Source: Dissophora ornata (Eukaryota > Mortierellomycota > Mortierellomycetes > Mortierellales > Mortierellaceae). Taken from it: a stretch of 64,000 nt of DNA. Every line of letters begins with the position of its first letter. Position 1 is the first letter of the stretch. Below, one piece after another: positions 45,846 to 58,300 of this stretch. The notes beneath the pieces were generated by a model that saw only the letters and a program-made list of their open reading frames with translations, was not told the origin of the DNA and made no database searches. The stretch lies in assembly GCA_025201705.1 (NCBI GenBank), contig MU616656.1:1-64000 (forward strand). Direction: 5' to 3'. The position numbers and the translations under genes were made by a program.

Positions 45846-48800
45846 CTATTTTCTACGGACATAAAACAGGGTATATCCATGCTCCGACTAATACGACAAC
45901 CAACAGCGATACAAATGGGCCGTCGTTAGTTTTCTTGGCACTTTCAGGACATAATTCGACAATACAAGCCACTATCATTAAACTTACCACTGCTACGCTC
46001 TTGTCACACGGCGATACACGCGAGTCGTCAAAATTGATCCAGCTGCTGGGCGTCTCTCCTCGTACACAGGCCGTGTAATGACCACTGCTCACCTCTCCAG
46101 AATGGTTGGACACCGCATACAGGTCATAAATCGCAGCCGGCTCGGTTCCCTTTGGTAAATACTTTGTCAGGTCTAAATCCTGTATCGGGTACTGCACCAT
46201 GGCCTTGATCTTGTTCTTAAACGGACCATCCGACGAAAACCGCTTCAGATGGATCAGTAACACATCCGGGACACGGCTAATTGTGAGTTGCTTGGTTGCT
46301 TTCCGGGGCTTCTTACAATGCGGGCAGTTCCATGCGTTGTCCCCCTCCATCACTTCGGGTTCTACGAACGAATTCAAACATGACGAGAGAGTCTGTGGTT
46401 GCCTTCCGCTGGTTTTCGCCTTGATAGGCAGGGTCAAGTACATAAACGCGTTGTACGTCGTCGATGTCTTTCCGCACTTTGCGCAGCATAAACGGTTTTT
46501 GAACTGTCCCTGGAACAAATTGACTACAATGGAGTTATCCCTCCTCAGGTAACGCTGCCACGCGATCTCCGAGGCTTCATATTCGGGGAGGGCCTCCATG
46601 CGAGCCTCATCTGCTTCTGAACCCTCACCGTCGCCAGAAGGTGGTAGGCGAGGCTCTAGTTTCAGGTCCTCGTGGAGTCCATCCAACAGGAACGACAAAA
46701 ACTCTTGAGAATCATGCTGCTCTGTTCCCTTAAACTGTGGTGCAAATCCCCCGATGGCATAGCGGAAGCTCGTGGGTGAAACGACCAGTGACTGGCCACT
46801 CCACATGTTCCTGATAAGGTCCGAGAATGCCTCCGCAAGTCTTCCCTGGGTTCCCATTGGGTTCCTTATGTTGATGTGGCGCTTGAACGATCCATCCAAA
46901 AAGTAGCGCGAGAGCGGCGGTGTCGCGATCAAGCACTGGATTACCGAGTTCATGAAACATGTGTTGCCCAGGTTGGTCAGTCCTGTCTTTCCAAGCTGAG
47001 ATCCGCCAATTTTTGAAAACCCTGACCCAAACTTGGTATAGTCCTTCAAGTCATTCATGCCTGGAGGTTGGGGGAGTGGCCTCATGGGCCTCGAGGGAAT
47101 TGGGGGTCGCATGGTCGAGGCCGCTTGCATCCCCGAAGGCAGAGCAGGTCCTAGCGCTGTATTAGAATCACCCACGGTAGTCGACATGCTAACTCCAGAA
47201 ATTGGGATTTTGGCTGGAATTGGTGGCGCTGTCGTGTTTTGTGCGTATGGCCTACCGGCTGTGCCAAAGTTATTCCAATGACTGTCATAAATCGTTTGGC
47301 GCCGATGCAGTTTTTCTGGCGATGTGCCATTCCTGTTGATGACTCCACCAGATACATTGTAGTTGTCCAAGTAGCTAGCGCCTTGCGACCCTCGGGGATA
47401 CATCCCGTAAACTCCATTAGTATTGGCGGGGTCTGCAGTGGCCGTTGAGGTGTTGTTAAATGTTGGTTGAGAAGAGGGATGGGAAAACGCGTTGGTATTG
47501 GTGTATGGGGTTGCACGTGGGGGATATGCAGCATTGGACAGGCTTGACGGACTTGAGCCGATCCTTGGGTTCACCATGGACTCTGGGCCGTCGTCGCGAT
47601 TGATCTATGTGTACCGTGGCAAAGATGATCAGACTTAAGAAATAATCCACTTCACAACGACCTGTATTTTTTTTACCCTCCCTAATAACATACCATGTCC
47701 CCAATATTTCGCAGGATGACTTCGCCGTCATGACGATTGATGCCTCCTCCTCTAGAAAGCTTTGCGAATATAGCGTGGTTCTGAGGTTGGTAGTTGACTG
47801 GGATGGGGGTTGACCCTGGCCGGCTTTGATGATCACCCTGGGGTGCTGTAGAAGAAGCGTCATCAACATCTGAAAGCGGCGGCGAGGCTTTCTCTAAACG
47901 AGCCACATCGTCCACGCCTTGTCCTTCAACCCACTTCATCCCAGCGCACTCCAGCCATGCATCAAAACCACCAATCAGAAGCACTGGTCTTTTTTGAAGC
48001 GGTCGCTCAAACTCAAGGTCGTGCAGAGCTCTAAACAGATTACATAGCGGTCCTGACGTCTGTGGCGTAGTCGAATTTTGGTCGTAATAGATAACAAGCG
48101 CAAAATCCGACCTGCTGGCAAACACCTTCCGCTCCGATGGCGGATTGTTGAATAGTCCTTGGTCGGCAATGATTTTAGCTGACACCCTATGAGAACAAAT
48201 TCGATAGTCGCGATCTGCATTAGTAACATTCATATGTGTCATCATTCATATGCCACACTTGTACTCACCCGTCTCTCAGTGCTGGGGGTTCCACATTGAC
48301 TATCGGAGCACCCTTAATCCTAGCGTGCTTGTACTGCACCTGCATGCGGACATCGATCAGCAACAAGTGCGGAGGAGTAGGCTGCCTCATGTAGTCTAGT
48401 ACCCGCTGTGGTTTGATCGAGAGAGGAAAAGGATATTTTCCATTGGTGCTCTCGCTGCTTGACGATGTCGTGGATTGGATACCGCTTGAGTGTGTTGGTG
48501 TGGGGTCAGGGCTTTCTCTGATATCGCCATTCCCTCCGTTTGCAATGGCAGCTGAAGATGCCATCGCCGTGTATGTCGGTCGAGACGCCGGCATAAGGCT
48601 GGCCGGCTGCTGAGGTGTGGGTCCTACTCCTGAGACAGTGGGTATTGGCACTGAATTTACTGCCTGCGGCAACGTAGAGGTTATCGGTCCTGAGGTTACC
48701 ATGGTGCCTGCCGATGATATAGTATAGGTTCGAAAGTTTGGAGACGACGATCCATATGCTGTTGGCTGAAGGGGCTTGTACGAAGCGAGAGTGGTTGGCA

Positions 48801-49976
48801 GGGGGGAGGATACTACCATTCCGTTAACAGGAGCCACAGACATAGACATGTACATTGATCCCTGAGGAGCCCCCATCGGGTTTGGACTAGAGCTTGTTGA
48901 CTGAGGAACTGTTGGAAGATAGAAAGAAGAAGGTGTACCCGGGGCAGAGAAGGACGAATTGATCACGGTCGAAGGCGCTGGAATTGGGGCGTGGCCATCG
49001 TGTTGAGATGAAGAGAGGAACGCTGGTTTGCTAGGGCGTGGTGGTGGTTTCGGACGACCGGCCTTCGCAGCGGTTGCCAAAGCAGAAGCTTCTACCTCCT
49101 GGATACTCCGGTACTTTGCTGTTAACAGCTCTTTGATCTTTTCCGTGTCCGAGAAGAGATCATTGACTTCCTTCTTTATCTTCATGTATTCCGGGTCGGT
49201 CTTTAGCTTGTCGAAATCCTTATTTTGGGGCACTACTTCAAGAACGATACTATGGTGCGAGGCGCCCGAAAAGAGAAGGGTGTTAGAAACACTAGTAAGG
49301 CCAACAATTATACGCAATACTCTCCCCTCGCCATCTCTCCATCTCGCTGCCTCTCTCTTTCTCTCTCTCTTTAGCTCTCCGATTCTCTAAGTATCTTGCT
49401 TCCACTGCTCAGCATGAACAAGCGCCATAGGCTACGTCCTGCTATCTTCATTTCTCCATTCTTTTTCGAGGCCCGATATCACTCGAACATGGACAAACGG
49501 ACATGTGCCTCAATCAATACTTGGCGGTAGTTGGTACACCCCATAAGTTAGGACTGAAATACTACAGCCTGCTTAGTCGCATGTGTGCCCCGCTTGCTGT
49601 GCCAAGAATTCACTCACGTTGTAGCCTTGAGATAACTGACAAAAGCCCCCTCCATGTCTCCTTTTACTCGTGCCGTTCCTCCCTATTCATTGAGTTGACA
49701 ACAGGGTATGACAGGCATTAGGATGAATGGTGCATTCTGCGCGCAGTGCCTGCTTGCGATTCTCATGAGCAGAGCTAGCCGCATCAAGACTCCGCCACGA
49801 CTGCCAGGTACGGAACGTAGATCTAAACTTACAGCATTAATAATACTTTGGGCAGAACGAATATATTGCTTTGAACTGAATTTCGGGTCTCGTTGGACGC
49901 GAGCAGCCGCGAGCAGGTCCTGGATCTTTTTCTGAGGTGAGTCCAGGACGGTGGCGGTGGTTGTGGTTGGCAGCAT
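45846..49976 (-). CDS. ubiquitin-specific protease with MIT-like and rhodanese domains (USP8/Doa4-like)
   Basis: Start ATG at 49976. The N-terminal domain is built from three exons: KKIQDLLAAARVQRDPKF, then ARVKGDMEGAFVSYLKATT, then IVLEVVPQNKDFDKLKTDPE; this is the MIT/USP8-dimerisation type fold. A long Pro/Ser linker follows, then a rhodanese domain (PPHLLLIDVRMQVQYKHARI ... PVLLIGGFDAWLECAG). The catalytic USP domain has the cysteine box GLTNLGNTCFMNSVIQCL, QHDSQEFLSFLLDGLHEDL, two CxxC zinc pairs, and the histidine box VSSGHYTACVRG. A 14-codon last exon (45846-45887) gives SEHGYTLFYVRRK, the typical USP end. USP8/Doa4 enzymes recycle ubiquitin from cargo at ESCRT-decorated endosomes. A free joint between the rhodanese and USP domains is rich in Asn/Pro. 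Confidence 0.93.
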
Positions 49977-50326
49977 GGCTCTTGTTTTTAGGTGGCAGGA
50001 AGCAATATACAATTAAAAAATACTAATGCGAATAGCGTACAGAGCGTTGATGAGGAAGGGAGGAGGGGAGGAGGAAGAGCGACGGACAGAGTGTGATGTC
50101 CCGGAAGACTAATAGATGCGAAGGAGGATGACAATGGAAATGAGAATGAAGAATGAATGTGGAGGAAGACAGATAAAAAAAGGGGGGTGCTATGCGGTCA
50201 TTGGTCTGGCCCAGGTGGGCTTTCGCATGTCTCTCTCCTCCCATCCCCGTGCGCACTTGTAGCCGATTACTTTATTCAGGGGACGCTTGTCCCTTTGCAG
50301 GCCCAGAGTCTACCGTAGTTTGCCAG
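49977..50326. promoter_or_regulatory. spacer between deubiquitinase and AIP1
   Basis: 350 bases that hold the deubiquitinase promoter/leader (purine-rich on the plus strand at 50050-50180, hence pyrimidine-rich on its own strand) and the AIP1 3' UTR. Nothing else is seen. Confidence 0.45.
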
Positions 50327-53177
50327 CTACTTGTGATGGGTCAGCTTCCACGTCTTCACACACGCATCCGCACCCGTCGACACGATCGTGTCCTCGTCCA
50401 CAAACACTGCACCCGACACACTCAGTGCATGTGCGTTAGGGATAGCAATCCTCTTTGTCGGCCTCTCGCGGCTCCAGACATAGATGTTCGTATCGAGCGA
50501 TCCGCTGACCGCATACTGACCGCTGGGCGACCAGTTGATCGACGTGACACGTGCCGTGTGGAAGACCCATTGCTGGATCATTGTCTCGCCAGTGGCAACA
50601 TCATACACATAGATCTTGCCCGCACCATCACCCACAGCCAGTAGGTTGCCTTCGGGATTGAAGGAGAGTGCAGAGACTGCGCTCTTATTCTTGATCAACG
50701 TGTGGACAGCCGTAAGCTTGGTACCTTCCAAGCTCATCACGTAAACCTTGCCATCCTAAGTCGTTCATGCCAGTGCAAGCGCACCACAGAGGATCAGCCT
50801 TTCTCTTTCTTTCGCAATGGCTATATCATCCATGATGTACCCGCTATGTCTTACCTGGCTTCCAATGGCCACAACTGATCCTTGAGGGTTGATGGCAATG
50901 GCTGTGACGTTGTACTCGACAGAAAGTGAATCGACCTTTTTACCACCTTGAATAATTTGGACTTCGTTTTCCGTGGCAACGACAACTGTCTGGTCGTCGC
51001 TAGCAGACACGCTCTTGGGCAAAGTATTGATCGAGATAACAGACACATCGCTGGGGGCATTCGTGTTAGAGATCCGGATGGTATCATCCATGCCAGCTGA
51101 GATGAGCTGGGCACCGCAGGTGACCATCTGCATGACTTGGTTGCCATGACTAGCTTCTCTCAAGGGCGTGGCTACTCCTGAGCCCTCGTCCCAGGACATG
51201 ACGCGACCATCGTAGCTACCAGTGAGGAGCGTCTTTCTGTCCTCGGGCACAGCGAACGCCGTGATGGCCTTTTGGTGTCCCTATTCACATAGCAGAAACG
51301 TACCTCCGTTAACGACACGACTCTATCATGGCGGTCAGCGCAGTGGCAATACCTTTAAAGGCCTTTTCGTAATACCTGAATGATGCGTGAAGTTTTGCTG
51401 GTGCTGGGATCCAGGCAGTTGAGGTCTCCAGACAAGGACAAGCTGACCAAGTGGTCAGCCTTCCAAATGTTTCCTACTTGCTGACCGAGGAACGCTGAGT
51501 CCTGTGCGGAAAGATCAAACGTGCTATATAGTGAAGATGAAAGTCACACATATTAACTTCCATCGTGGTACGCGACATTGTACGGTTAAAACTCTACCGA
51601 TTTGCATTCTTACTTGACAACGCTTGATGTCTCCACATCCCAGATTTTGGCAGTCTGATCAGCCGAAGAAGTCAGAAGGCGTGTGCTGTCGGCTGACCAA
51701 GAGACAGCAAAGATACCTCCTGTATGACCATGTTCTGTAGCTGAGAGTTCCTTTAGCTTGTCGCCAGTCTTGGCGTCGTAGAGGAAGATCTATAGCAAAG
51801 AGGTTAGGACGGAAATGTAATGGCAAGGATGCATTTAAAAAGGCATACATGTAAAATTTACTTTTCCATCCGCTCCGACAGAGGCAAACATCTCGCCATT
51901 GTTGCTGAACTTGACTTCCTGGACAAAGCGAGTATGGTCTTGGATGGTCTTGTTGAAAACGAAAGGAACGCCATTTGAGAATACAAGCGAGTTGTCGTCA
52001 CCTCCGGTGACGGCGCGGAAGGGGCGCGTCTGACGGATGGCGACTGTGTTGACAACCTTGGAGTGCCCCATAATCTCTCCGCACGACGACCCAGAGTCAG
52101 CCAAGAAAGCATGTCCAAATCTGTTATGCATTGAGCATCGATATAGTTCAGGTTTACAGATAGTGAAGCCGATTGTTCTTTAGCGTTATGACAAGCGGTT
52201 ACGGACAGGGCCGACGGCCTTACCTGTCTCTTCCATTGCCCACGGCGATAATACGCTTACTCTCTCCATCCCAAGCAAGGTCGTTCACTCGTCCGCTAAT
52301 AGGCTGAGTAGAGGAATAGAATTCAATTGCTGCCCATATCTCGCGAAAACAGCGGTAATCATGGGCGATGAACGTACGTGCGCCTCCAACTTGAGGATCT
52401 GCTCGTCGCCCACAGTATCCCAGACTCTCACGTTACCACGCTCATCTACGGCAAGAGAGTAGGTCTGTCAGAACAGCTTTCAACAACCAAATGTGGATGC
52501 AATTGGATGCCAATAATAAAGCATATTTCAAGGTTACCGCCGGAGGCAATATAATATCCAGAAGGAGCAAACTTGGCCACGGTAACATTGCAGGAATGCT
52601 GGGTATATTCCTTAGCAATATGAGGTTTCTATAGTATTATCACTGTTAATTAGAGTTGCTGTATTCCACCCCTGGTCGGCGTGAATAGTGACGTCGTGTG
52701 CATCTGATGACAATACCTCGATGTTGCGAATGAAGACAGATTTTCCGTTAGTATAGAGGATGGATTCTCCCTTGGGATCAGCATCCAGATGCACGGATTG
52801 ACCGCGGGTGGTTGAAGGCGCGCAAGCGAAAATGGAAGCTACAGGTAGGAAGGAGGGAAGGAGGAGAACAAGCAGTCCATGAGTGGAATGCCAACTACCA
52901 ACGCGCATCATTCCAACATGCCATAGTTTAGAGAGAGTGAGAGAGAAGGTAGGACAATCGTACAGCGGACAGCAGACATGGTGGAGCTCAGAGGAAAGTG
53001 GGGAAAAGAAAAAGAGGTTTGCAAAAAATCCTCGCCAGCCATATAGCCATATCGTTGCTGTGACGGTTGCGACTACAGACATGATGGGAAGTGCTCTGTA
53101 CGCGAAGCCGAAGGTGGGAACTTACTGCCAGCAATCTTCGACCGTCGCCATCGCGGACGAGACCGTGGCTCTACCAT
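50327..53177 (-). CDS. AIP1: actin-interacting protein 1 (WDR1/AIP1)
   Basis: Exon 1 (53126-53177) joins to [20 protein letters not shown] and [18 protein letters not shown], matching the AIP1 opening. Several more exons give WD40 repeats: [60 protein letters not shown] and [22 protein letters not shown], and on the far side [20 protein letters not shown] and [20 protein letters not shown], ending KTWKLTHHK. The two-propeller, about 600-residue layout with conserved GDDNSLVF and [10 protein letters not shown] segments is typical. AIP1 helps cofilin disassemble actin filaments and so controls actin patches in the cortex. The first Met is uncertain, since in-frame ATGs extend further upstream to 53270. 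Confidence 0.88.
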
Positions 53178-54102
53178 ATCCGAGGTCGAACAGAGGCCCG
53201 GCAACGTTCGCGGCGGCCCCACCATGGGGCCCAACAGCGACAGTACGCCTATGGGCCACACATGATCCACGTCAGCTCAGGCTGGTAAACACCAAAGTTA
53301 GGAGCGAGGCTCTAGTGCCAACTGAAGCTATGACATGAACCTTGACAAGAGTGGCCGTGGCCGTGGCCGCTGAAAAGGCGCCGACATCCAAATATCGCTC
53401 CAGCCGTAGTTTACGCGTTTTTGAAAAACGAGGCGGACAATGGGCGAAAATTCGCTGATTGGCCAATACACTGTAGACTGGTGTATCCTAGCTTTCTAAT
53501 CCAAGATACCGAAATGCGAAGCTGTAGTCATCCCTTGCGTCCACCATGGTCCATCTCGTTTCGATACACAGAGCTTGTTTATTGCGCTTTCGTTTGCACC
53601 GCCATTCAAGCTGGAAGCTTCTTTGAGTATAAAAGCGAGCCTCTTTCTTCTCTTCTCTACTCTTTTCTTCCTCTCCATTCGCCACCACAGGACGTTTCAG
53701 GTAAGTCCAAAATGCCTTTCTTTTCTTTCTCTCTCGACGTTTCTTTTCCTCTCTCTCATTTTCTCCTCACCCCTCAGACTGCTTCCAGTGTTTGCTTAGC
53801 TTCTCTGTCTTTCCTTATTTCCACGAACATCTTTATTGTTGTTTTGCGGCTATCCACAAGAGGAAGGCGAGAAATGGGGTGAGAGAGACAGTTCGAGGAT
53901 TAACCAAGCTCTCCGCTTTTGAATACCGTAGCGCGTACCTGGGGCTCGCTCCGCGCGTTGAAGCGATACACATGGTCGCGAATCCGGTTCTATGGAGTAA
54001 GTCTATTGTTGATGCTTTTAGTTTCCACTACAAAGACCGTGTTAAACACACTGAGAGTTTTGTCACTTCGGTGACGTAAATTTCGCGCCCATTGTCCGCC
54101 GA
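53178..54102. promoter_or_regulatory. spacer before NNF1 with an orphan promoter-like signal
   Basis: 925 bases between divergent AIP1 and NNF1 starts. A TATAAAAG box at 53628-53635 is followed by a strong pyrimidine-rich leader and a GGACGTTTCAG/GTAAGT splice donor at about 53700, then an ATG. This is the layout of a highly transcribed gene in such fungi, yet the frame that follows is a low-complexity Phe/Ser/Leu stretch and no protein family is evident. It may belong to NNF1's 5' UTR or to a small or noncoding transcript. Confidence 0.4.
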
Positions 54103-55169
54103 ATGGCTTCAACAACAACAAGTGTGCCATTCTGTTCTCACACAGGAGATGAAGAGCCTATGGATATTGCTCAGGACACTCACATCGGCGGGGAGCCAGA
54201 GGAGCCAGAGGGACCAAGGATGACTCGTCTGCGCGGGATCCTCGAAAAGTCTCTCCAGGAGACCCTCAAGGCATGCAACTACAACGCCATCAGTGAATGT
54301 TTTCCGGTCCTGGTGGCTACAAATCCAACAGATCTGCGTGAGGCCCATGAGAAAGTTTGTCAGTTCTTGAGTGTTGAAGTCAACGTAAGCCTGTGCTCAT
54401 CGCGCTAGTCCGCATGCCGTTGTTACTATGTCTGTCCTTTGGAACCGCGCGTGTTGTATCTAACAATCTTACTCTGACAAAGGGTTTAGAACGAGTTTGA
54501 GCAAATCATCGCAGAGCGGAATGTCATCTTTAAGCTGAACGGCCTAGATAGATTCATAGCTGGTGCAAAAGCCAAAGGGATAGCGGCAGGATCACGCACT
54601 GTATTGGACCTGTAGGTCATTTCTTCTCAGACGAGCAACTCCTGCGCAACCTCCCCTCCTGCCTCTCCTAAATGCTAACGGAAAATACAACTATCCGATG
54701 GGTGGATAGGTCGCCAGAGGTTGCAGTCCGGGCACGTACAGTACCAACAAAGGAAGCCGAAATTGAACGACTCAAGGCAGAGCTGAGAAGGGTAGGGCAA
54801 AGCAGCGTGGAATGTGCAACTGAAGTACAAGAAGATCCAGCTGTTGCTGTTGCAGTAAACTAATCTGGCTACCGTTTGTATTTCAATCTAGGTCCAGCTC
54901 GACAACCGACGCCTCGGTAGCGCCCTAAATCACTCTAAAGCAGAGCAGGCAGCCATCAAGTATGAACTGTTAGAATCGTACAACGAGTTTCAGGAGGTAG
55001 TTATTTTTTTTTCCAGGCACTGGTGGCGGTGGTGGCGAAAGCTATGCCTTGAACGTCACTTACGCTACGATATTGTTTTTTATGCTACATCTAGGGCACC
55101 AGCGTGGCTGCAGATATGCCCATGGACGACATGGAGCAGCTGCTCGAGGCAACCTTACGTCATGTGTAA
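54103..55169 (+). CDS. NNF1: kinetochore protein Nnf1 (MIS12/MIND complex)
   Basis: At least five exons: 54103-54384, from 54490 to about 54611, from about 54711, from about 54893, and the last ending TAA at 55167-55169. The family core is LRGILEKSLQETLKACNYNAISECFP, then NEFEQIIAERNVIFKLNGLD and RFIAGAKAKG, with the EFExIIxERNVxxKLNxLD pattern of Nnf1/PMF1. A coiled-coil exon (EAEIERLKAELRRVQLDNRRL) and an acidic end with MPMDDMEQLLEATLRHV follow. Nnf1 is a MIND complex subunit that links the inner kinetochore to Ndc80 and microtubules. With DAD1 and the HAUS5-like gene it is the third spindle/kinetochore gene in the window. Confidence 0.85.
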
Positions 55170-55346
55170 ATTTAAAAAAATAAATGTAGATCACGTGTCG
55201 TCCATGCTGCGCCGTCGTTTGTTGTTCAAAACATGACCGATCTGTTTCGACAGTTGCCACTATCGCTACATTACTACATCACTCCTCATCCATCACTACA
55301 TCGCGTCACCTATTCCAATCCAACATACATTCTCCATTAGGACGCA
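55170..55346. promoter_or_regulatory. short spacer between NNF1 and the ZFC3H1-like gene
   Basis: 177 bases in a head-to-tail arrangement, including CATCACTACATCGC-type repeated trinucleotides. Nothing else is seen. Confidence 0.4.
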
Positions 55347-58300
55347 ATGTCAGCGACACCTATGGACTTGGATGCACTCCGGGCAAAAGTAGTTATGTCC
55401 AGGAAGCAAATGACGCAGAACACTCCTCCTGCACCAACACCCGCAGATCAGCCAAGCCAAACTTCGACACCAACCACGAACACCGGAACCGTTGCCACCA
55501 CTACCACGGACCCAGATATCATTCCATGTCTGATGAGGACTCCCCAGGATTTAGAACCAATGAATCCAATCACACATTTAACATTTTCAGCCCCAACAGC
55601 GTCCTCCTCTTTGACGACAGCAGCTACCAGAGTCAATTCAACGGATACCATAAGGTCGTCCGATAACGCCCCTGCCACTCGAGTACAGACATCGCATATT
55701 GTACTACCTGACAAGGAGGATGGAGAGATTAGCGACGAAGAGGTGGAGAATACCTCAACTATCGCACCATTTATTCCCACAGGAAAGGACCCTCAGAACG
55801 ACTTGAGTCAGCCAGATGTCATTGCCCAAGACGCGATGGAGATCACACTGACACCGCTGGCTATCCCCACTCAACCGTCGCACCCTAGCCACCAAACAGC
55901 CCGGGAGAAAGTTGTGGCCAACGCCCAGTGGAGTGCCGGTGCAGCCAGGCCGCTGCCTCAGACGCCGCGTGGCATTGCTGCTAAAAACAAACATAGAAGC
56001 CTTGATGACAATTTAACTCCGATGGGACAGGAAACGGATTTTACCACGCTTATGGCCGAATATCAAAAAGCAAAGTCAGACAGCAAGCCACCACTCAATG
56101 CTACAAACCCGGAACGAGCTTCACAGTTTGATATACCAGGACTTGGGCAGATCAAGAATACTGTGCACCCCACTACAGGACCAAAGCAACACGAAAGAAA
56201 CAACCGGTCTCATCCAAACGATCGCCCACGCTCTCCAATGCCTGTCTCAAGGAGACAGCGGGCAGTTCGGCAGTCCACGTAAGCAAGGATGTCGTGATAT
56301 CAGGAAACAGTACTTCGAGGTAATGAGTATTCAATAATGTAACCCTCTTAATCATTTGTACTGCACTGTTAGCACCATGACTCGTCCACGAGATTCCCAT
56401 ACCCATGGCAAGGATCACCAATCTCAGAGCACCCCGCAAGCTTCCTATCCGCCACAACAACACCAGCGAGGTCCGTACACTGATCTCTCGACTTTTGGGG
56501 ATGTATCCGCGAATGGGGAATGCATTGACTTTGCTTCAATCCCTTCTGCAGACCAAAGTAAGACTCTGCTGCCAGATAAGGATTTTTTGGTGCCATTCGA
56601 TGTACTAATTATTGACCGTCTGTGACAAAATGGCACTCATCCATTAGTATCGAGCGAAACGCAAGTGTTTGCTCTTGTGAGCGAATTATTAGATCATGGC
56701 GTCCACCCAGAATACCTTGTGCAAATGGGAATCGACGACGTGGTTGTCAACTATGTTTCTAGCTTGAGGGCTCATCTGCCGGGCATCACTTCAACAGGAC
56801 CACTCATCCCCCTACTTCACAATAACCAGCCATTTGGCGGCACCATCGCTAGTACACAGTCCTCAGCTCATTTTTCGCAAACTTCGAGTGGCCACCTGTT
56901 GCCTCAGTCATCGCTACAACCTTTACGAGCAGAATATCCTATGCATGACTCTTTGACCACTACTCAACCCCCGTGGGCATTATTTCCCCCATCGCAGGCG
57001 ACTCTCCAGGAGCAACAACAACTACATTTCATGCAGCAAACGCTCTCACAGCCCCAAAACATGTCGGAACAGACGTTATCTACTGTGGATGACGCAGCTG
57101 CAATGATGCAACTGGAGATGATCATGGCATATGCGTCGCAGGTATTGCCTCCAGGTTGGGACAGTCTTTTACTACAGCGCGAAGCTGATGCCGCTATGAC
57201 CCCAATGGCTGTTGGACTCCCCGGAAACGAGGAGCCCAGCGCTGTTCCTTCTAGAAATGACCTACCACCAAAAACCCTAGCGCCTGATCGCGACGTGGTC
57301 AAAGTGGAGGAAGTCGACGACAGGAAGGCGCTGCTGACACGACAGCCAGAACCTAGAGAGGAGCTGTTGAGCCGTACACCTGCGCGCTGGAATAGCACTG
57401 CTGAAGCAAACTATACCACGGCCAAATTTCAAGACCTCGCCATCTCCCCCAGCCAGTCATCCACATCGTTCGAAATTTCAGAGCAAACTTCAAATACTAC
57501 TAGGCATTATGCCGCGCCTTCTGCCGGAGGTTTGAAGCAATTTGATGCCACACACCCTCGCCCTCAGGAAATGCCTTCCTCTCAACGTATGGCTGCAAAC
57601 ACCAATAGTCGCCATGTCTCTTACACGTCCGAGCCTTTTCCGCAATTGTCTTCCCACCTAGCGCCACCAACATCAGCTCCTCCTCCACCGCCGCCACCTC
57701 CACATTCAACACCACCCCCGCCGCCACCCCCCCCTCCAACACCTCCACAGGTTATTCCACCGCCGCCACCACCCCTCGAGCGTAACCTCAGTATCAGTCA
57801 AACGGACCCTGCTGCTCCATTGAGGAGCGAGACCACGGAAGCAAAGCCTTTGGAAATTGCGGTATCAACAAGCACTATCGCTAAGAACCGGCCAGGCCAG
57901 GACCGTGGGGCGCTGGATATTTTTTATCTGGACAGTCCACCAAACGGAGAAGCCTCCGAGGAGGCTGTGGCACAGGGAGGTTCGGCGTCCTCGCAAGATG
58001 ACATGGACATGGACATGGACATGGACCTTGATGAGGGATTTACTCAGCCTACTATTTTGAAAGGCACGTGGAAAACAATTGATGATCGACCGCAAGTGGT
58101 CTCGAGGTCAAACGATCGCTCTATTGGCAGGACGATACCAAGTCATATCCGCCTCGACACTGCAGGCGACTCCCAAACTTTGCAAGTCCACTCTGCCCCT
58201 GCATCGATGGCCAATACGCCAACAAGAATCCAGGACTCTACAGATCAGCAATTCAACCCGGCTTTGCTGCGACCACAGCGGCCCGGAAGACGAGCGACAG

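Noticed and set aside
49340..49390. CT-rich run as a separate element
   Set aside because: It lies inside an intron or linker region of the deubiquitinase gene on the opposite strand and looks like ordinary low-complexity sequence.
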